Source: Ventosimonas gracilis
GTDB taxonomy: Bacteria; Pseudomonadota; Gammaproteobacteria; Pseudomonadales; Pseudomonadaceae
Direction: 5' to 3'
Assembly: GCF_001580025.1 (NCBI RefSeq)
Contig: NZ_LSZO01000017.1
Location: 1-49,539 of the forward strand
DNA length: 49,539 bases
Shown: piece by piece, positions 1-9,061 of the stretch
Layout: every line of letters begins with the position of its first letter
How positions within the stretch are numbered: the first letter of the stretch is position 1
Notes under the pieces: generated by a model
What the model saw: the letters and a program-made list of their open reading frames with translations, nothing else
Told to the model about the DNA's origin: nothing
Databases searched by the model: none
Position numbers and translations under genes: made by a program

Positions 1-102
1 TGCTCGTCGTTCATTTGCATGAGCAAATTTCTCTTCTCGCGCCTTGCTGCGCGCAAAATCTGGCTCCGTCGCGGCCACGTTTGAAGCGGGAGCAGACCCT
101 AG
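1..102. repeat. Right-end fragment of the ~265-bp TA-flanked repeat (MITE)
   Basis: Positions 1-100 match the right part of the full element at 11605-11872 almost base for base. They include the inner GCTCATTTGCATGAGC-like stretch and the terminal inverted repeat ending CAGACCC at about 99, followed by TA. The left part lies outside the window, so whether this copy is complete cannot be told. Confidence 0.85.
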
Positions 103-118
103 AGGACGGCAGAAAAAT

Positions 119-146
119 TTGACAAGCGAAAAACCACCCCTATAAT
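119..146 (+). promoter_or_regulatory. Sigma-70 promoter of the initiator tRNA
   Basis: A consensus -35 box TTGACA (119-124) and a consensus -10 box TATAAT (141-146) are separated by 16 bp. The -10 box ends six bases before the tRNA. Such a near-perfect promoter fits a stable-RNA gene. It starts only about 17 bp after the end of the upstream repeat fragment. Confidence 0.85.
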
Positions 147-152
147 ACGCCG

Positions 153-229
<77 letters not shown>

Positions 230-236
230 GTTTTCA

Positions 237-268
237 AACCCTGTAGGCGAAAGCCTGCGGGGTTTTTT
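237..268 (+). terminator. Intrinsic terminator after tRNA-fMet
   Basis: The stem ACCCTGTAGGC / GCCTGCGGGGT (two G-T pairs) with a GAAA loop is followed by a run of six T. It begins about 8 bases after the tRNA 3' end. Confidence 0.85.
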
Positions 269-362
269 GCATGAGCGGGTTTTGCTTTATCTGTACAGAA
301 GGCGCGGCAAGCGTTACCTTATGCGCCCGCCATTGTTTTAAAGCCCTGCAAGGAAACACGCC

Positions 363-806
363 GTGGAACACAGCACTTTTTTTACCCAGCCTTGGCTGTT
401 GCTGGCGTTTTGCCTGCTGGCCGGTATTGTGATTGGCCTGCTTGGGGCCAGGCTGCTATCCAGTCACCGAGCCAGTAGCGCCAAGCAATTTGACGAATTG
501 CAGGAACGCTTTGATAGCTATCAGCGCGAAGTGATCGGCCACTTTAATACCACAGCGAGCCTGGTTAAAAAGCTCACGCAAAGCTATCAGGAAGTGCAAG
601 AGCACCTGTCCGAAGGTGCCAACCGCTTGGCGACCGATGATTTAACCCGCCAACGCTTGCTCGCCGCTTTAAATGATGAAAGTCCCAGCACCCCGCGTGA
701 GCGCTTGAGCCTGCCGAAAAACCAAGGTGAAGCACCAAAAGACTACGCGCCCAAAACAGAAGGCGAGCGCGGCATGCTGGATGAGGCTTACGGCCTACAA
801 AAATAA
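363..806 (+). CDS. zapG: ZapG (YhcB) inner-membrane cell-envelope/division protein
   Basis: The 147-residue protein has one N-terminal membrane segment (about residues 10-31, rich in L/A/G). A long charged, coiled-coil-prone cytoplasmic part follows, with the family stretch around FDELQERFDSYQREV, and a Pro/Lys-rich tail. This matches the YhcB/ZapG family (formerly DUF1043, E. coli protein 132 aa), known to link envelope synthesis and division. The start is a GTG with AAGGA eight bases upstream; no in-frame ATG precedes the membrane segment. It stands alone between the tRNA and a regulator gene. Confidence 0.85.
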   Translation: MEHSTFFTQPWLLLAFCLLAGIVIGLLGARLLSSHRASSAKQFDELQERFDSYQREVIGHFNTTASLVKKLTQSYQEVQEHLSEGANRLATDDLTRQRLLAALNDESPSTPRERLSLPKNQGEAPKDYAPKTEGERGMLDEAYGLQK

Positions 807-860
807 AGCGATATACACGACATATATAGCGTGCAAAAGGTTAAACCTAAAATTTCGATC

Positions 861-1592
861 ATGGCTAACCCTAAAACCAGCGAAACCGGTGCTCGCCGTC
901 ACGGCGGGCGCTATATCTATGAAGAACTACGTAAGCAGATTCTGACTTTAAAACTTAAACCCGGCGTACAACTGGATGAAATCTCACTGGCCGCGCAATT
1001 TGGTCTGTCGCGCTCGCCGGTACGTGATGCATTGGCGCGGCTGATTACCGAAGGGCTGGTAACGATTTTGCCCAATCGCACCACTTTGGTTACACCTTTT
1101 GAGATTGAAGAATTTCCCAACTACATCTCTGCGCTGGATTTAATTCAACGCACGGTGACGCGCCTTGCGGCCACTGCGCGTACCGAGGAAGATTTACAGC
1201 GCATCGACAAAGCCAATGCGCAGTACATCCAGGCGGTACAAGACGGCGACTATCAAGCCATGTCCGAATGCAATAAGGCGCTACACATGCAAATTGCCAA
1301 GGCCGGACACAACCCTTACTTCATCACCTATTACGAGCGTTTATTAAGCGAAGGCCAGCGTTTATTGCATTTGCATTTTGACTATATGTTTAGCCATTTA
1401 ACCGATGGTGAGCGTTTCAGCAACGCCGATGACTTTAAAACCGGCCGCGACCACAACAACATTATCGCCGCCATTATTGCCGGCGATGCTGACGCTGCCG
1501 AAGCCGCCGCACACGAACATACCGAGCTATTCCAAAAACGCTTTTTAAGCTATATGCAGCAAAACTTTAGTACGCAAATAAAACTATCTTAG
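861..1592 (+). CDS. GntR-family transcriptional regulator with FCD ligand domain
   Basis: The N-terminal winged helix-turn-helix (about residues 18-85) has the GntR pattern: an IYEEL..QIL start, LSRSPVRDAL in the recognition helix and a RLITEGLV wing. The C-terminal all-helical FCD domain (about 90-225) carries spaced His residues (HMQIAKAGHNPY and DHNNI...HEH) of the kind that bind a metal in this subfamily. The ligand is unknown; FCD regulators usually sense small organic acids. Neither the ATG chosen here nor the upstream GTG at 831 has a clear ribosome-binding site, so the start is uncertain by ten codons. The gene converges on the reductase gene, which is a plausible but unproven target. 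Confidence 0.8.
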   Translation: MANPKTSETGARRHGGRYIYEELRKQILTLKLKPGVQLDEISLAAQFGLSRSPVRDALARLITEGLVTILPNRTTLVTPFEIEEFPNYISALDLIQRTVTRLAATARTEEDLQRIDKANAQYIQAVQDGDYQAMSECNKALHMQIAKAGHNPYFITYYERLLSEGQRLLHLHFDYMFSHLTDGERFSNADDFKTGRDHNNIIAAIIAGDADAAEAAAHEHTELFQKRFLSYMQQNFSTQIKLS

Positions 1593-1659
1593 GCTCTGTT
1601 GCCCACTTGTGGGAGAGAGACTAAGGAAGAGGAAAATATCGAAAGATAGATCTTCTATA

Positions 1660-2679
1660 TCATAAAAATCCGTTCAACTGCGCCAATACCGCACGCGTAA
1701 TCACAATGCCTTGTTGTTCGGCGCGGGCGCGGTTTTGCAGACGTTTGTCACCGGCAATGCGGATATTTTCTCCAGAGGCGCGAATAAGGTTTAAAAGTGC
1801 TGCCACACGCGCGGCAAAATCATGATTACCACCGCGTGCAGGGTCAATCACAATCAATAACTGACCGGTTTTTGGCGTTTCTGCACCAGGGTGGTTTTTA
1901 AAATCAACCTGATAAGAAAACGCGCCACCGGTTAAAGCAGCGGCAAGGATTTCCACCATCAAGATAATGGCCGCACCTTTATGCCCACCAAAAGGCAATA
2001 ATGCACCACCATTTAAAATCTGTTCGGGATTATTAGTCGGCTGGCCGCTTTTATCGATACCGCAACCATCTGGCAATAAATGCCCTGCTCGCGCCGCAAT
2101 TCGGGTATCACCGTTGGAAAGCGCACTGGTCGCAAAATCAAAGACCAATGGGGAACTGCCCGCCACCGGGCAAGCAAAAGCCAGTGGGTTAGTACCAAAT
2201 ACCGGCGTTTTGCCGCCGGATACGGCCACTACGGAAAGCCCGGCGACAAAGGTTAAAGCCAGCAATCCTTGCTGCGCAAAAGGCTCAATATCCGGCCATA
2301 ACGCACTGAAATGGTGCGAACCACGCACCATTAATACCGCACAACCGCTCCTTCGGACTTTTTCCAGTAAAAGCGGGCGGGCACGCGCCAAACAAAGCTG
2401 CGCAAAACCATTGTCGGCATCGACTCGAATAAAGGATTCGCCGCAGTCTTCAATACGCGGGTCAGCACAGCCATTGACCCAGCCACTTTTTAAAGTATTT
2501 AAATAACCCTCAATACGAAAAACACCATGACTTTCCGGCCCGTCGCGTTCCACCATTGCGCAATTATCGGCAAGTAATTCAGCCGTTTCTTGATTAACGC
2601 TGACTTTAATAAAAACACGCCGCAGCAGGTCTTTTAATTCATTAAAAGAAAGTCTTACGGCATCGCCAGACTCGCGCAT
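1660..2679 (-). CDS. Ldh_2-family NAD(P)H dehydrogenase, probably delta1-piperideine-2-carboxylate reductase (DpkA-like)
   Basis: A 339-residue member of the malate/lactate dehydrogenase type 2 family, which reduces cyclic imines or 2-oxo acids without a Rossmann fold. Visible motifs are SHG with the conserved His at residue 51, the RGSHHFSALWPDIEPFA block near 120-135, NPLAFACPV and FGGHKGAAIILMVE. The HHF.ALWPD.EPFA block is what I associate with DpkA (D-lysine/D-proline catabolism) rather than AllD or YlbC, but substrate assignment within this family is unsafe. The gene stands alone, and an AGGAGGTTATAT sequence precedes its ATG. It converges with the GntR regulator. Confidence 0.8.
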   Translation of the reverse strand: MRESGDAVRLSFNELKDLLRRVFIKVSVNQETAELLADNCAMVERDGPESHGVFRIEGYLNTLKSGWVNGCADPRIEDCGESFIRVDADNGFAQLCLARARPLLLEKVRRSGCAVLMVRGSHHFSALWPDIEPFAQQGLLALTFVAGLSVVAVSGGKTPVFGTNPLAFACPVAGSSPLVFDFATSALSNGDTRIAARAGHLLPDGCGIDKSGQPTNNPEQILNGGALLPFGGHKGAAIILMVEILAAALTGGAFSYQVDFKNHPGAETPKTGQLLIVIDPARGGNHDFAARVAALLNLIRASGENIRIAGDKRLQNRARAEQQGIVITRAVLAQLNGFL

Positions 2680-2845
2680 ATATAACCTCCTGATATACCT
2701 GCCTGCCCTAGCTTGGGGCTAAAGAGAGCAAGGATAGCATTTAAGCCATACCCCTACTGCACGGCCATTAGCCATTACGCTGGATCCTGTCCTGGGGAGT
2801 GGTGTAGCTGGATTTCATAGGCATAGGTGATTTCCGGTCGGGTTG

Positions 2846-2922
2846 CTTAGAGCCTGTTTATGATTTTTGAGGATCAGCGCCAGAAATAGCAGATATTCTT
2901 TAGATCGCAAACAGGCTCTAAG
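2846..2922. repeat. 77-bp element with 14-bp perfect terminal inverted repeats
   Basis: CTTAGAGCCTGTTT at 2846-2859 is the exact reverse complement of AAACAGGCTCTAAG at 2909-2922. The 49 bases between them have no coding potential. The ends contain TA inside TTAG/CTAA, as in the larger repeat family here, but the terminal sequence differs. It looks like a small non-autonomous element or an internally deleted insertion sequence. Confidence 0.65.
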
Positions 2923-2960
2923 ACCCACGCTTAATAAGCGCAGAAAAATCGAGAAAGCTC

Positions 2961-2988
2961 CAAAAATCCCATAACTTATTTAAGTTAT
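2961..2988 (-). terminator. Probable terminator of tRNA-Thr
   Basis: On the minus strand ATAACTT-AAAT-AAGTTAT forms a 7-bp hairpin about 20 bases after the tRNA, followed by GGGATTTTTGG. The stem is AT-rich and the T run short, so this is a moderate call. Confidence 0.5.
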
Positions 2989-3006
2989 TGATTTTATAAT
3001 TTATTT

Positions 3007-3082
3007 TGGTGCCGGCACCAGGAATCGAACCCGGGACCTACTGATTACAAATCAGTTGCTCTACCTGCTGAGCTATACCGGC
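3007..3082 (-). tRNA. tRNA-Thr (TGT)
   Basis: A 76-nt cloverleaf on the minus strand with an encoded CCA. The acceptor stem is GCCGGTA/TGCCGGC, the anticodon loop carries TGT, and GGTTCGATTC gives the T-arm. Upstream on the same strand a -10 TATAAT (reverse complement of 3098-3103) and a weak -35 TTTACC (3120-3125) are visible. Confidence 0.96.
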
Positions 3083-3128
3083 CTTAAGGAGGGCGCGATT
3101 ATAGCGGATGGATTTTGCAGGTAAAGCG

Positions 3129-3208
3129 TTAGGGTCTGTTCGCGCTTCAAGCGTGGCGAAGGCAGAGGCAGATTTGCAGCGCAAAGGCGCGAGAAGCGAA
3201 GAAAGTCA
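3129..3208. repeat. Degenerate left-end fragment of the TA-flanked repeat
   Basis: TA followed by GGGTCTGTTCGCGCTTCAA and then about 60 bases that align, with substitutions, to the end of the full copy at 28348. It shares the variant GTGGCGAAGGC-GAGGCA with the fragment near 23.9 kb, suggesting an older subfamily. The other end is missing. It lies just upstream of thiG, where a thiS gene would be expected. Confidence 0.75.
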
Positions 3209-3259
3209 TTCACCTCCTTTTGCTATACTCCGCCGTTTTCAACCTGTTAAGAGTTCATC

Positions 3260-4054
3260 ATGAGCGAATCTCGCGCTGATAAGCCTTTTACCTTGGCTGG
3301 TCGTACCTATCAGTCGCGGTTGTTGCTGGGTACTGGCAAGTACCGGGACTTTGCCGAAACCGCGGCGGCAGTCGAGGCTTCTGGCGCGCAGATTGTTACC
3401 GTGGCGCTGCGCCGCAGCAATATTGGGCAAAACCCCGATGAGCCGAATTTGCTGGATGTGATTTCCCCCGAACGCTACTGCATTTTGCCGAATACCGCCG
3501 GTTGTTTTTCTGCGCTGGAAGCGGTGCGCACTTGCCGCTTGGCGCGTGAATTATTGGGCGGGCAGCAGCTCGTTAAGCTTGAAGTATTGGCTGATACCAA
3601 AACGCTGTTCCCGAATGTGGTGGAAACCCTAAAAGCCGCAGAAACCTTGGTCACCGAAGGTTTTCAGGTGATGGCCTATACCAGTGATGACCCGATTGTG
3701 GCAAGACAGCTTGCTGAAATGGGATGCGTGGCGGTAATGCCGTTGGCCGGATTGATTGGCAGCGGGCTTGGCATTTGTAACCCGTGGAATCTGCGCATTA
3801 TTTTGGAGGAAGCCAAGGTGCCGGTGTTGGTCGATGCCGGTGTTGGCACCGCCTCGGATGCGGTGATTGCAATGGAGCTTGGCTGTGATGCGGTGCTGAT
3901 GAACAGTGCCGTCGCTAACGCACAAAATCCGCTGTTGATGGCAAGCGCAATGAAGCATGCGGTTGAGGCCGGACGGCTGGCTTATTTGGCCGGACGCATG
4001 CCGAAGAAGCGTTACGCCAGCGCCTCTTCGCCTATCGACGGGCTGATTGCTTAA
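3260..4054 (+). CDS. thiG: Thiazole synthase ThiG
   Basis: A 264-residue TIM-barrel enzyme that builds the thiazole phosphate of thiamine from deoxyxylulose 5-phosphate, dehydroglycine and ThiS thiocarboxylate. The N-terminal LGTGKY, the Schiff-base lysine in VKLEVL (K106), the [11 protein letters not shown] phosphate-binding loop and [11 protein letters not shown] are all present at family spacing. It is followed after six bases by trmB, as in Pseudomonas. The usual partner thiS is not upstream: that position holds a repeat remnant and tRNA-Thr. No TPP riboswitch is visible ahead of it. Confidence 0.95.
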   Translation: MSESRADKPFTLAGRTYQSRLLLGTGKYRDFAETAAAVEASGAQIVTVALRRSNIGQNPDEPNLLDVISPERYCILPNTAGCFSALEAVRTCRLARELLGGQQLVKLEVLADTKTLFPNVVETLKAAETLVTEGFQVMAYTSDDPIVARQLAEMGCVAVMPLAGLIGSGLGICNPWNLRIILEEAKVPVLVDAGVGTASDAVIAMELGCDAVLMNSAVANAQNPLLMASAMKHAVEAGRLAYLAGRMPKKRYASASSPIDGLIA

Positions 4055-4060
4055 AAAGTC

Positions 4061-4744
4061 ATGGCGCAAAATACCCGCACCGTGCGTAGCTTTGTATTGC
4101 GCAAAGGCCGTATCACTGAAGCGCAGCAGCGGGCGCTGGATGAGGATTGGTTCCGGTTTGGCCTTAATCTTGAAGATGGCATGGCGGATTTTGACCAGGT
4201 ATTTGGCCGCAACGCTCCGCGCACGCTGGAAATTGGCTGTGGTATGGGAGGAGCCACGCTGGCAATGGCCGCTGCCGCGCCGGAGCAGGATTTTATCGGT
4301 GTTGAAGTACACCAAGCCGGCATTGGTGCTTTGCTGCTGGGTATCAAAAAGCACTCGCTTGGCAATCTGCGTCTGTACCGCTGTGATGCGCTGGATGTAC
4401 TTAAGCAATGCATCGCCGATAACAGTCTTGACCGCGTGCTGTTGTTTTTCCCCGACCCTTGGCACAAAAAGCGCCATCACAAGCGGCGGATCGTCCAGGC
4501 GGAGTTCGCTGAACTGCTGCGCGGCAAGCTTAAAGTGGGCGGGCTGTTTCATCTGGCGAGCGACTGGCAGCCCTACGCACAGCATATGTTGGATGTGATG
4601 AGTGCTGCCCCAGGATGGCGCAATTTGGCCGCGGATGGAGGCTTTATTCCTCGTCCGCCGGAGCGTCCGCTGACTAAATTCGAGCAACGGGGCGAACGGC
4701 TGGGGCACGGCATTTTTGACCTTAAATTTATCCGCGTGGATTAG
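4061..4744 (+). CDS. trmB: tRNA (guanine-N7-)-methyltransferase TrmB
   Basis: Makes 7-methylguanosine at position 46 of tRNAs from S-adenosylmethionine. The 227-residue protein has the SAM-binding loop [13 protein letters not shown] (about residues 56-68), VEVH (81-84) and the TrmB signature [13 protein letters not shown] (131-143). The length is normal. It lies directly behind thiG, probably co-transcribed, and ends about 60 bp before an intrinsic terminator. Confidence 0.95.
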   Translation: MAQNTRTVRSFVLRKGRITEAQQRALDEDWFRFGLNLEDGMADFDQVFGRNAPRTLEIGCGMGGATLAMAAAAPEQDFIGVEVHQAGIGALLLGIKKHSLGNLRLYRCDALDVLKQCIADNSLDRVLLFFPDPWHKKRHHKRRIVQAEFAELLRGKLKVGGLFHLASDWQPYAQHMLDVMSAAPGWRNLAADGGFIPRPPERPLTKFEQRGERLGHGIFDLKFIRVD

Positions 4745-4804
4745 CGAAGCTGTCTTGCTTATTGGCAAAACTCCCGTTACTGTCCGCGTTAATTTATTTC
4801 AGCC

Positions 4805-4830
4805 AACCCTGCCTGCGGGCGGGGTTTTAC
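4805..4830 (+). terminator. Intrinsic terminator after thiG-trmB
   Basis: AACCC-T-GCC / GGC-G-GGGTT stem (with a T-G pair) around a TGCG loop, followed by TT. The hairpin is GC-rich and sits about 60 bp after the trmB stop. Confidence 0.7.
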
Positions 4831-4918
4831 TTTCTTGATTGGCAAGAACTTTTCTATGCGCTTTGCGTTTGGATAAAAAGTCCCTGCCAATCGTTTTTAT
4901 TTTTAGAGCACCTTAAGC

Positions 4919-5341
4919 ATGCCCAAGCTAAAAAAAGCCACGCCCGCCATCACTATTACTCGCCTTGACTTGCAGCGATTGGAGCGTTTACTGGATGGTT
5001 TGGAAGAATTTGGCCCGGCCGCCGAAGCGCTGGAAAAAGAACTAGCGCGCGCCAAGGTGGTGCCGCTGAATAAAGTGCCTGCTGGAGTCGTGACCATGAA
5101 CTCGCGGGTGCATTGCCGCGACGAAAACAGTGGCAAGGAATATCACCTGACCTTGGTCTACCCGGAAGAAGCGGGCGGCGAGGGCACGGTTTCCATTCTT
5201 GCGCCGGTCGGCAGTGCGCTCTTGGGGCTTTCCGTCGGCCAGCATATCGACTGGCCTGCGCCGGGCGGCAAAACCATGCGACTGATTTTGCTGGAGGTGG
5301 AATACCAGCCAGAGGCTGCCGGGGCTTATCAGCAACAATAA
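4919..5341 (+). CDS. rnk: Regulator of nucleoside diphosphate kinase (Rnk-like, GreA/GreB C-terminal fold)
   Basis: The 140-residue protein begins with a short helical part (TITRLDLQRLERLL) and continues into a GreA/GreB-type C-terminal domain: VTMNSRVHCRDENSGKEYHL, LVYPEEA, ILAPVGSALLGLSVGQHIDWPAP. This is the layout of Rnk, an RNA-polymerase-binding protein without the Gre coiled coil. E. coli Rnk is 136 aa. It is a single gene behind the thiG-trmB terminator, and its ATG overlaps the end of a GCATG context with no strong ribosome-binding site. It converges on livF. Confidence 0.85.
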   Translation: MPKLKKATPAITITRLDLQRLERLLDGLEEFGPAAEALEKELARAKVVPLNKVPAGVVTMNSRVHCRDENSGKEYHLTLVYPEEAGGEGTVSILAPVGSALLGLSVGQHIDWPAPGGKTMRLILLEVEYQPEAAGAYQQQ

Positions 5342-5348
5342 CCAGCTG

Positions 5349-5364
5349 ACGGGAGCAGACCCTA
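5349..5364. repeat. Short right-end remnant of the TA-flanked repeat
   Basis: ACGGGAGCAGACCCTA matches the last ~14 bases of the repeat plus its flanking TA. The CTA at 5362-5364 is the livF stop read on the minus strand (TAG). Only the tip of the element remains between the convergent rnk and livF genes. Confidence 0.6.
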
Positions 5365-6063
5365 AGCCCCCAAATAGGTTTCTTGCACTTTGGGATCTTG
5401 CAAGAGCGCCCTGCCTTCGCCTTGCATAACGATGCGGCCGTTTTCCAGTACGTAGGCGCGGTCGGCCAGGCGTAGGGCTTGGTTGGCGTTTTGTTCGACG
5501 AGGAAAATCGTCACGCCTTCCTCGCGCAACTTAGCCAGGGTTTTAAAAATCTCGCCGATCACCAAAGGCGCAAGCCCTAACGAAGGTTCATCCAGCAGCA
5601 GCAGGCGTGGGCGGCTCATCAGCGCGCGGCCAATGGCGAGCATTTGTTGTTCGCCGCCGGACATGGTGCCGGCGCGTTGGCTGAAGCGTTCGGCGAGCCG
5701 GGGAAAGAGCCGCAAGATATGATCGAGCTGTTGTTGCTGGCCTTGTTTGCTGGCGAAAAAACCGCCTAAGGCGAGGTTTTCTTCAATGCTCAGGCGGGCA
5801 AATACGCGGCGGCCTTCCGGTACTACGGCAATGCCTTTGCGCATGATGCGGTAGGTCGGCTGGCCGACGAGTTCTTCGCCTTCGTAACGAATGCTGCCGC
5901 TGGCTGCTTGTGGCGTGCCGCATAAGGTCATCAGCAAGGTGGATTTGCCCGCGCCGTTGGCTCCAATCAGGCTAACGATTTCGCCTTTGGCTAAATAAAG
6001 GCTCACCTCGTGCAGCGCCTGAATTTTGCCGTAAAAGGTGGAGACCCGTTCAAGGTGCAGCAT
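5362..6063 (-). CDS. livF: Branched-chain amino acid ABC transporter ATPase LivF
   Basis: A 233-residue ATPase of the hydrophobic amino acid uptake family. Walker A GANGAGKST is at 34-42, the ABC signature SGGEQ at 135-139, Walker B LLLLDEPSLGL near 154-164 and the switch His in LVEQNANQAL. Last gene of the leftward livKHMGF operon, one base after livG. Its TAG stop is supplied by the remnant of the dispersed repeat. The true substrate could be another aliphatic amino acid or amide. Confidence 0.93.
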   Translation of the reverse strand: MLHLERVSTFYGKIQALHEVSLYLAKGEIVSLIGANGAGKSTLLMTLCGTPQAASGSIRYEGEELVGQPTYRIMRKGIAVVPEGRRVFARLSIEENLALGGFFASKQGQQQQLDHILRLFPRLAERFSQRAGTMSGGEQQMLAIGRALMSRPRLLLLDEPSLGLAPLVIGEIFKTLAKLREEGVTIFLVEQNANQALRLADRAYVLENGRIVMQGEGRALLQDPKVQETYLGA

Positions 6064-6064
6064 G

Positions 6065-6859
6065 TTAGCTTTCCCCCAAATAGGCTTTGATGACGTCCGC
6101 GTTTTGCCGGATTTCGTCCGCCGTGCCTTCGGCCAGCGGCATGCCTTGGTTGATCACCACGATATGGTCGGAAATGCTCATCACCAGTTTCATGTCGTGC
6201 TCAATCAGCAGCACAGTAATGCCGTCGTTATCGCGCAGTTCACCCAGCAGCGCTTTGAGGTCTTCGGTTTCGCGCGGGTTTAGGCCAGCGGCGGGTTCGT
6301 CGAGCAATAACAAACGCGGTTTGGCCAGCATGCAGCGGGCGATTTCCAGCCGTCGCTGTTGGCCGTAAGCCAGCGTGCCTGCTTCACGGTTGCCCACGTC
6401 GGAAAGCGCCATGCGCTTTAGCCAATAACGCGCTTGTTGCATGGCCTGGCGTTCGCGCTGGCGGTAGTCGGCGGTTTTCAAAAGCCCGCTTAGAAAACCG
6501 GTATTAAGCTGGCTGTGTTGTGCGACCAAGAGGTTTTCAAAGGCGGTCATCTGTTTAAACAGGCGCACATTTTGGAAAGTGCGCAGCACGCCTTTGCGGG
6601 CAATTTGGTGGCTGGATAAATGCTCAATGGCTTCATTGCCCAAGGTAATGCTGCCGGAAGTTGGGCGGTAAAAGCCGCTTAGGCAGTTAAATACGGTGGT
6701 TTTGCCCGCGCCGTTGGGGCCAATGAGGCTAACGATTTGCTTTTCCGGCACGCAAAGCGATACGCCGTTTACCGCGTGCAGCCCGCCAAAGCGCATGGCG
6801 AGCTTATCGACCTTAAGCAGTGCAGCGGCATTTTTATTGAGCTGCAAGGGCGAACTCAT
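6065..6859 (-). CDS. livG: Branched-chain amino acid ABC transporter ATPase LivG
   Basis: A 264-residue ATPase, longer than LivF as usual, with the LivG-type insertion after the Q-loop. Walker A is GPNGAGKTT (about 47-55), the signature region [13 protein letters not shown] and Walker [16 protein letters not shown], followed by LLIEHDM. I chose the ATG at 6859 because it overlaps the livM stop in the classic ATGA arrangement; an upstream in-frame extension would lie inside livM and has no family similarity. Confidence 0.93.
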   Translation of the reverse strand: MSSPLQLNKNAAALLKVDKLAMRFGGLHAVNGVSLCVPEKQIVSLIGPNGAGKTTVFNCLSGFYRPTSGSITLGNEAIEHLSSHQIARKGVLRTFQNVRLFKQMTAFENLLVAQHSQLNTGFLSGLLKTADYRQRERQAMQQARYWLKRMALSDVGNREAGTLAYGQQRRLEIARCMLAKPRLLLLDEPAAGLNPRETEDLKALLGELRDNDGITVLLIEHDMKLVMSISDHIVVINQGMPLAEGTADEIRQNADVIKAYLGES

Positions 6860-8097
6860 GCCGCTGCCTCCAATTGCGGGCGGCGCATCGGCAGCAGCCC
6901 TTGTGGCCGCCACAGCATCATGACAATCATCATCAGCCCGAAAATCAGCATGCGGTATTCGCTAAACAGGCGCATTTCTTGTAGCAAGACCATGACCACG
7001 GCGGCCAAAATCACGCCCAATTGCGAACCCATGCCGCCGAGCACAACGATAACCAAAATCATCGCCGATTCCATAAAGCCGAAGGATTCGGGCGTAACCA
7101 GCCCTTGCCGCGCGGCAAAAAAGCATCCGGCCAAACCGGCCAGGCTCGCGCCGATGGTAAAGGCAGAGAGCTTAATCACGGTGGGATTTAAGCCCAGGCT
7201 GCGGCAGGCGATTTCATCTTCGCGCAAGGCTTCCCAGGCGCGGCCTAACGGCATGCGCAACAGGCGATTGACCAAAAACAAGGTCAGCAGCACCAGCAGC
7301 AAGGCAATCAAATACAAAAAGATGACCTTGTATTGCGACTGGTAGGCGATGCCGAAAAACTCATGGAAGGTTTGCGTGCCATCGGCTAGCCGCCGCTCAA
7401 AGGACAGGCCAAACAGGCTGGGCTTGAGTTCGTTGGGGATGCTCATGCCATTTGGCCCGCCGGTAATCTCGGTCTTATTGCGCAGAAAAATACGGATGAT
7501 TTCGCCAAAACCCAAGGTGACAATCGCCAGGTAATCGCCGCGTAAGCGCAGTACCGGAAAACCCAGCAGGCAGCCGAAAATCGCGGCGGTTAACCCGGCC
7601 AGCGGCAGGCAGATCCAAAAACCAAAGCCGCCGTAGTGCGCCAGCAGCGCGTAACTGTACGCGCCGATGGCGTAGAAACCGGCGTAGCCCAAATCCAGCA
7701 ATCCGGCCAGACCGACGACGATATTCAGCCCCAAGCCCAGCATCACGTAAATCAAAATCAGCGTGGCAATATCGACCGCACCACGGCTGGCAAAAAACGG
7801 CCAAATCAGCGCGACCAACAGCAAAAGCCACAGCGTGCGCTGCTGGGTTTTTGGCTGCTTTAGCCGTTCGCCGAATTGCGCCGGAATGGGCAAGGCGGGC
7901 AATTGCACGCGCTCACGCAGCAGTTGCCAGACAAACACCAGCACAGCGCCCAGCGCAATCAGGATCAGTTTGCTGCGGCTGGCACCTTCCACGGTGAGGT
8001 TGATCCCGACGATGGTGAGCTTAAGACCAAATACCGGCCAGGCCATAATCGGCACCAACAGTGCGGCAAACAGCGCCGCGCCGAGTTTGGCTTTCAT
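6856..8097 (-). CDS. livM: Branched-chain amino acid ABC transporter permease LivM
   Basis: A 413-residue inner-membrane protein with about ten predicted hydrophobic segments. The first ~100 residues are the extra LivM N-terminal part; the core carries [30 protein letters not shown], the EAA-like [22 protein letters not shown] coupling loop and [12 protein letters not shown]. Its start overlaps the livH stop and its stop overlaps the livG start by ATGA junctions, indicating translational coupling. Confidence 0.93.
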   Translation of the reverse strand: MKAKLGAALFAALLVPIMAWPVFGLKLTIVGINLTVEGASRSKLILIALGAVLVFVWQLLRERVQLPALPIPAQFGERLKQPKTQQRTLWLLLLVALIWPFFASRGAVDIATLILIYVMLGLGLNIVVGLAGLLDLGYAGFYAIGAYSYALLAHYGGFGFWICLPLAGLTAAIFGCLLGFPVLRLRGDYLAIVTLGFGEIIRIFLRNKTEITGGPNGMSIPNELKPSLFGLSFERRLADGTQTFHEFFGIAYQSQYKVIFLYLIALLLVLLTLFLVNRLLRMPLGRAWEALREDEIACRSLGLNPTVIKLSAFTIGASLAGLAGCFFAARQGLVTPESFGFMESAMILVIVVLGGMGSQLGVILAAVVMVLLQEMRLFSEYRMLIFGLMMIVMMLWRPQGLLPMRRPQLEAAA

Positions 8098-9011
8098 ACT
8101 TTTTCTACCTCGGGCCTGCCCAAAATCCCGCTGGGTCTGAACAACAGCAGCAGCACCAGCAAACCAAAGGCGACCACATCTTTGTACTCATCGCCCCACC
8201 GATCCGCGCCGAAGGCTTCGGCCACGCCCAAGAGCAAACCGCCCAGCATTGCCCCGGGGATGCTGCCAATGCCGCCTAGAACGGCTGCCGTAAAGGCTTT
8301 AATGCCAGCCAAAAAGCCCATCGACGGGCTGATATAGCCGTAGCGCATGGATAGCAGCAGCGCCGCCACCGCCGCCAAGGCCGCACCAATAACAAAGGTT
8401 AGCGAAATAATCTGGTTGCTGTTGATGCCAAGCAGTTCGGTCATTTTTAAATCTTCGGCGCAGGCGCGGCAGGCGCGTCCCAAGCGCGAACGGGCGATAA
8501 ACCAAGTCAATAAGCCCATACTTAAAAAGGTGCCGACGAAGATCAAAATCTGCATATAGGACACAGACAGCGCCCCGCCGGGAGCCAGTTCGATGACGCC
8601 AGGCAGTAAATCGGGCAGCGATTTACCTTTGGAGTCTTGTGATAATAAAACCGCGTTTTGCAGAAAAATCGATACACCAATGGCGGAAATCAGTGCAATC
8701 AGCCGGTTGCTGCTGCGCAGCGGGCGATAGGCCACGCGCTCGATGCTGTAGCCGTAAGCGCTGGTGACAATCATGCTGGCGACCAGCGCTGCGGCCATCA
8801 AAAGCGGCAGGCTATCCACGCCCAGCAGGGCAAGCCCGGCCAGTGCGGTGAGGGCGACATAGGAGCCAATCATATAAACCTCGCCGTGGGCGAAGTTAAT
8901 CATGCCGATAATGCCGTAGACCATGGTGTAGCCAATGGCAATCAGCGCATAGGTGCTGCCGAGCGACAGCCCGTCAATTAACAGTTGCAGTTTGTGATAG
9001 AGGTCAGACAT
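8094..9011 (-). CDS. livH: Branched-chain amino acid ABC transporter permease LivH
   Basis: The 305-residue permease partner of LivM. It has the family N-terminus [34 protein letters not shown], the coupling loop [18 protein letters not shown] and the C-terminal [23 protein letters not shown]. Eight or so hydrophobic segments are visible. A 50-bp gap separates it from livK, the only sizeable spacing in the operon, which suits higher expression of the binding protein. Confidence 0.93.
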   Translation of the reverse strand: MSDLYHKLQLLIDGLSLGSTYALIAIGYTMVYGIIGMINFAHGEVYMIGSYVALTALAGLALLGVDSLPLLMAAALVASMIVTSAYGYSIERVAYRPLRSSNRLIALISAIGVSIFLQNAVLLSQDSKGKSLPDLLPGVIELAPGGALSVSYMQILIFVGTFLSMGLLTWFIARSRLGRACRACAEDLKMTELLGINSNQIISLTFVIGAALAAVAALLLSMRYGYISPSMGFLAGIKAFTAAVLGGIGSIPGAMLGGLLLGVAEAFGADRWGDEYKDVVAFGLLVLLLLFRPSGILGRPEVEKV

Positions 9012-9061
9012 AGGATTGATCCCTTGCCGTCAATAACTGCGCGGCAAGGGTAGTTGGGAGG

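Larger units (their letters stand above)
2680..3006. other. Intergenic region holding an inverted-repeat element and a tRNA terminator
   Basis: No coding signal is visible between the reductase start and tRNA-Thr. The region contains the 77-bp inverted-repeat element at 2846-2922 and a hairpin at 2961-2988 that suits termination of the leftward tRNA. The rest (2680-2845) shows nothing I recognise beyond the reductase's own upstream sequence. Confidence 0.6.

Noticed and set aside
3083-3259. TPP riboswitch ahead of thiG
   Set aside because: The conserved CTGAGA and related thi-box sequence are absent; the region is tRNA promoter and repeat remnant.
3629-4768. Long minus-strand reading frame (379 codons) opposite thiG and trmB
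   Set aside because: Both genes on the plus strand are unmistakable; the frame is a codon-bias shadow with no recognisable motif.
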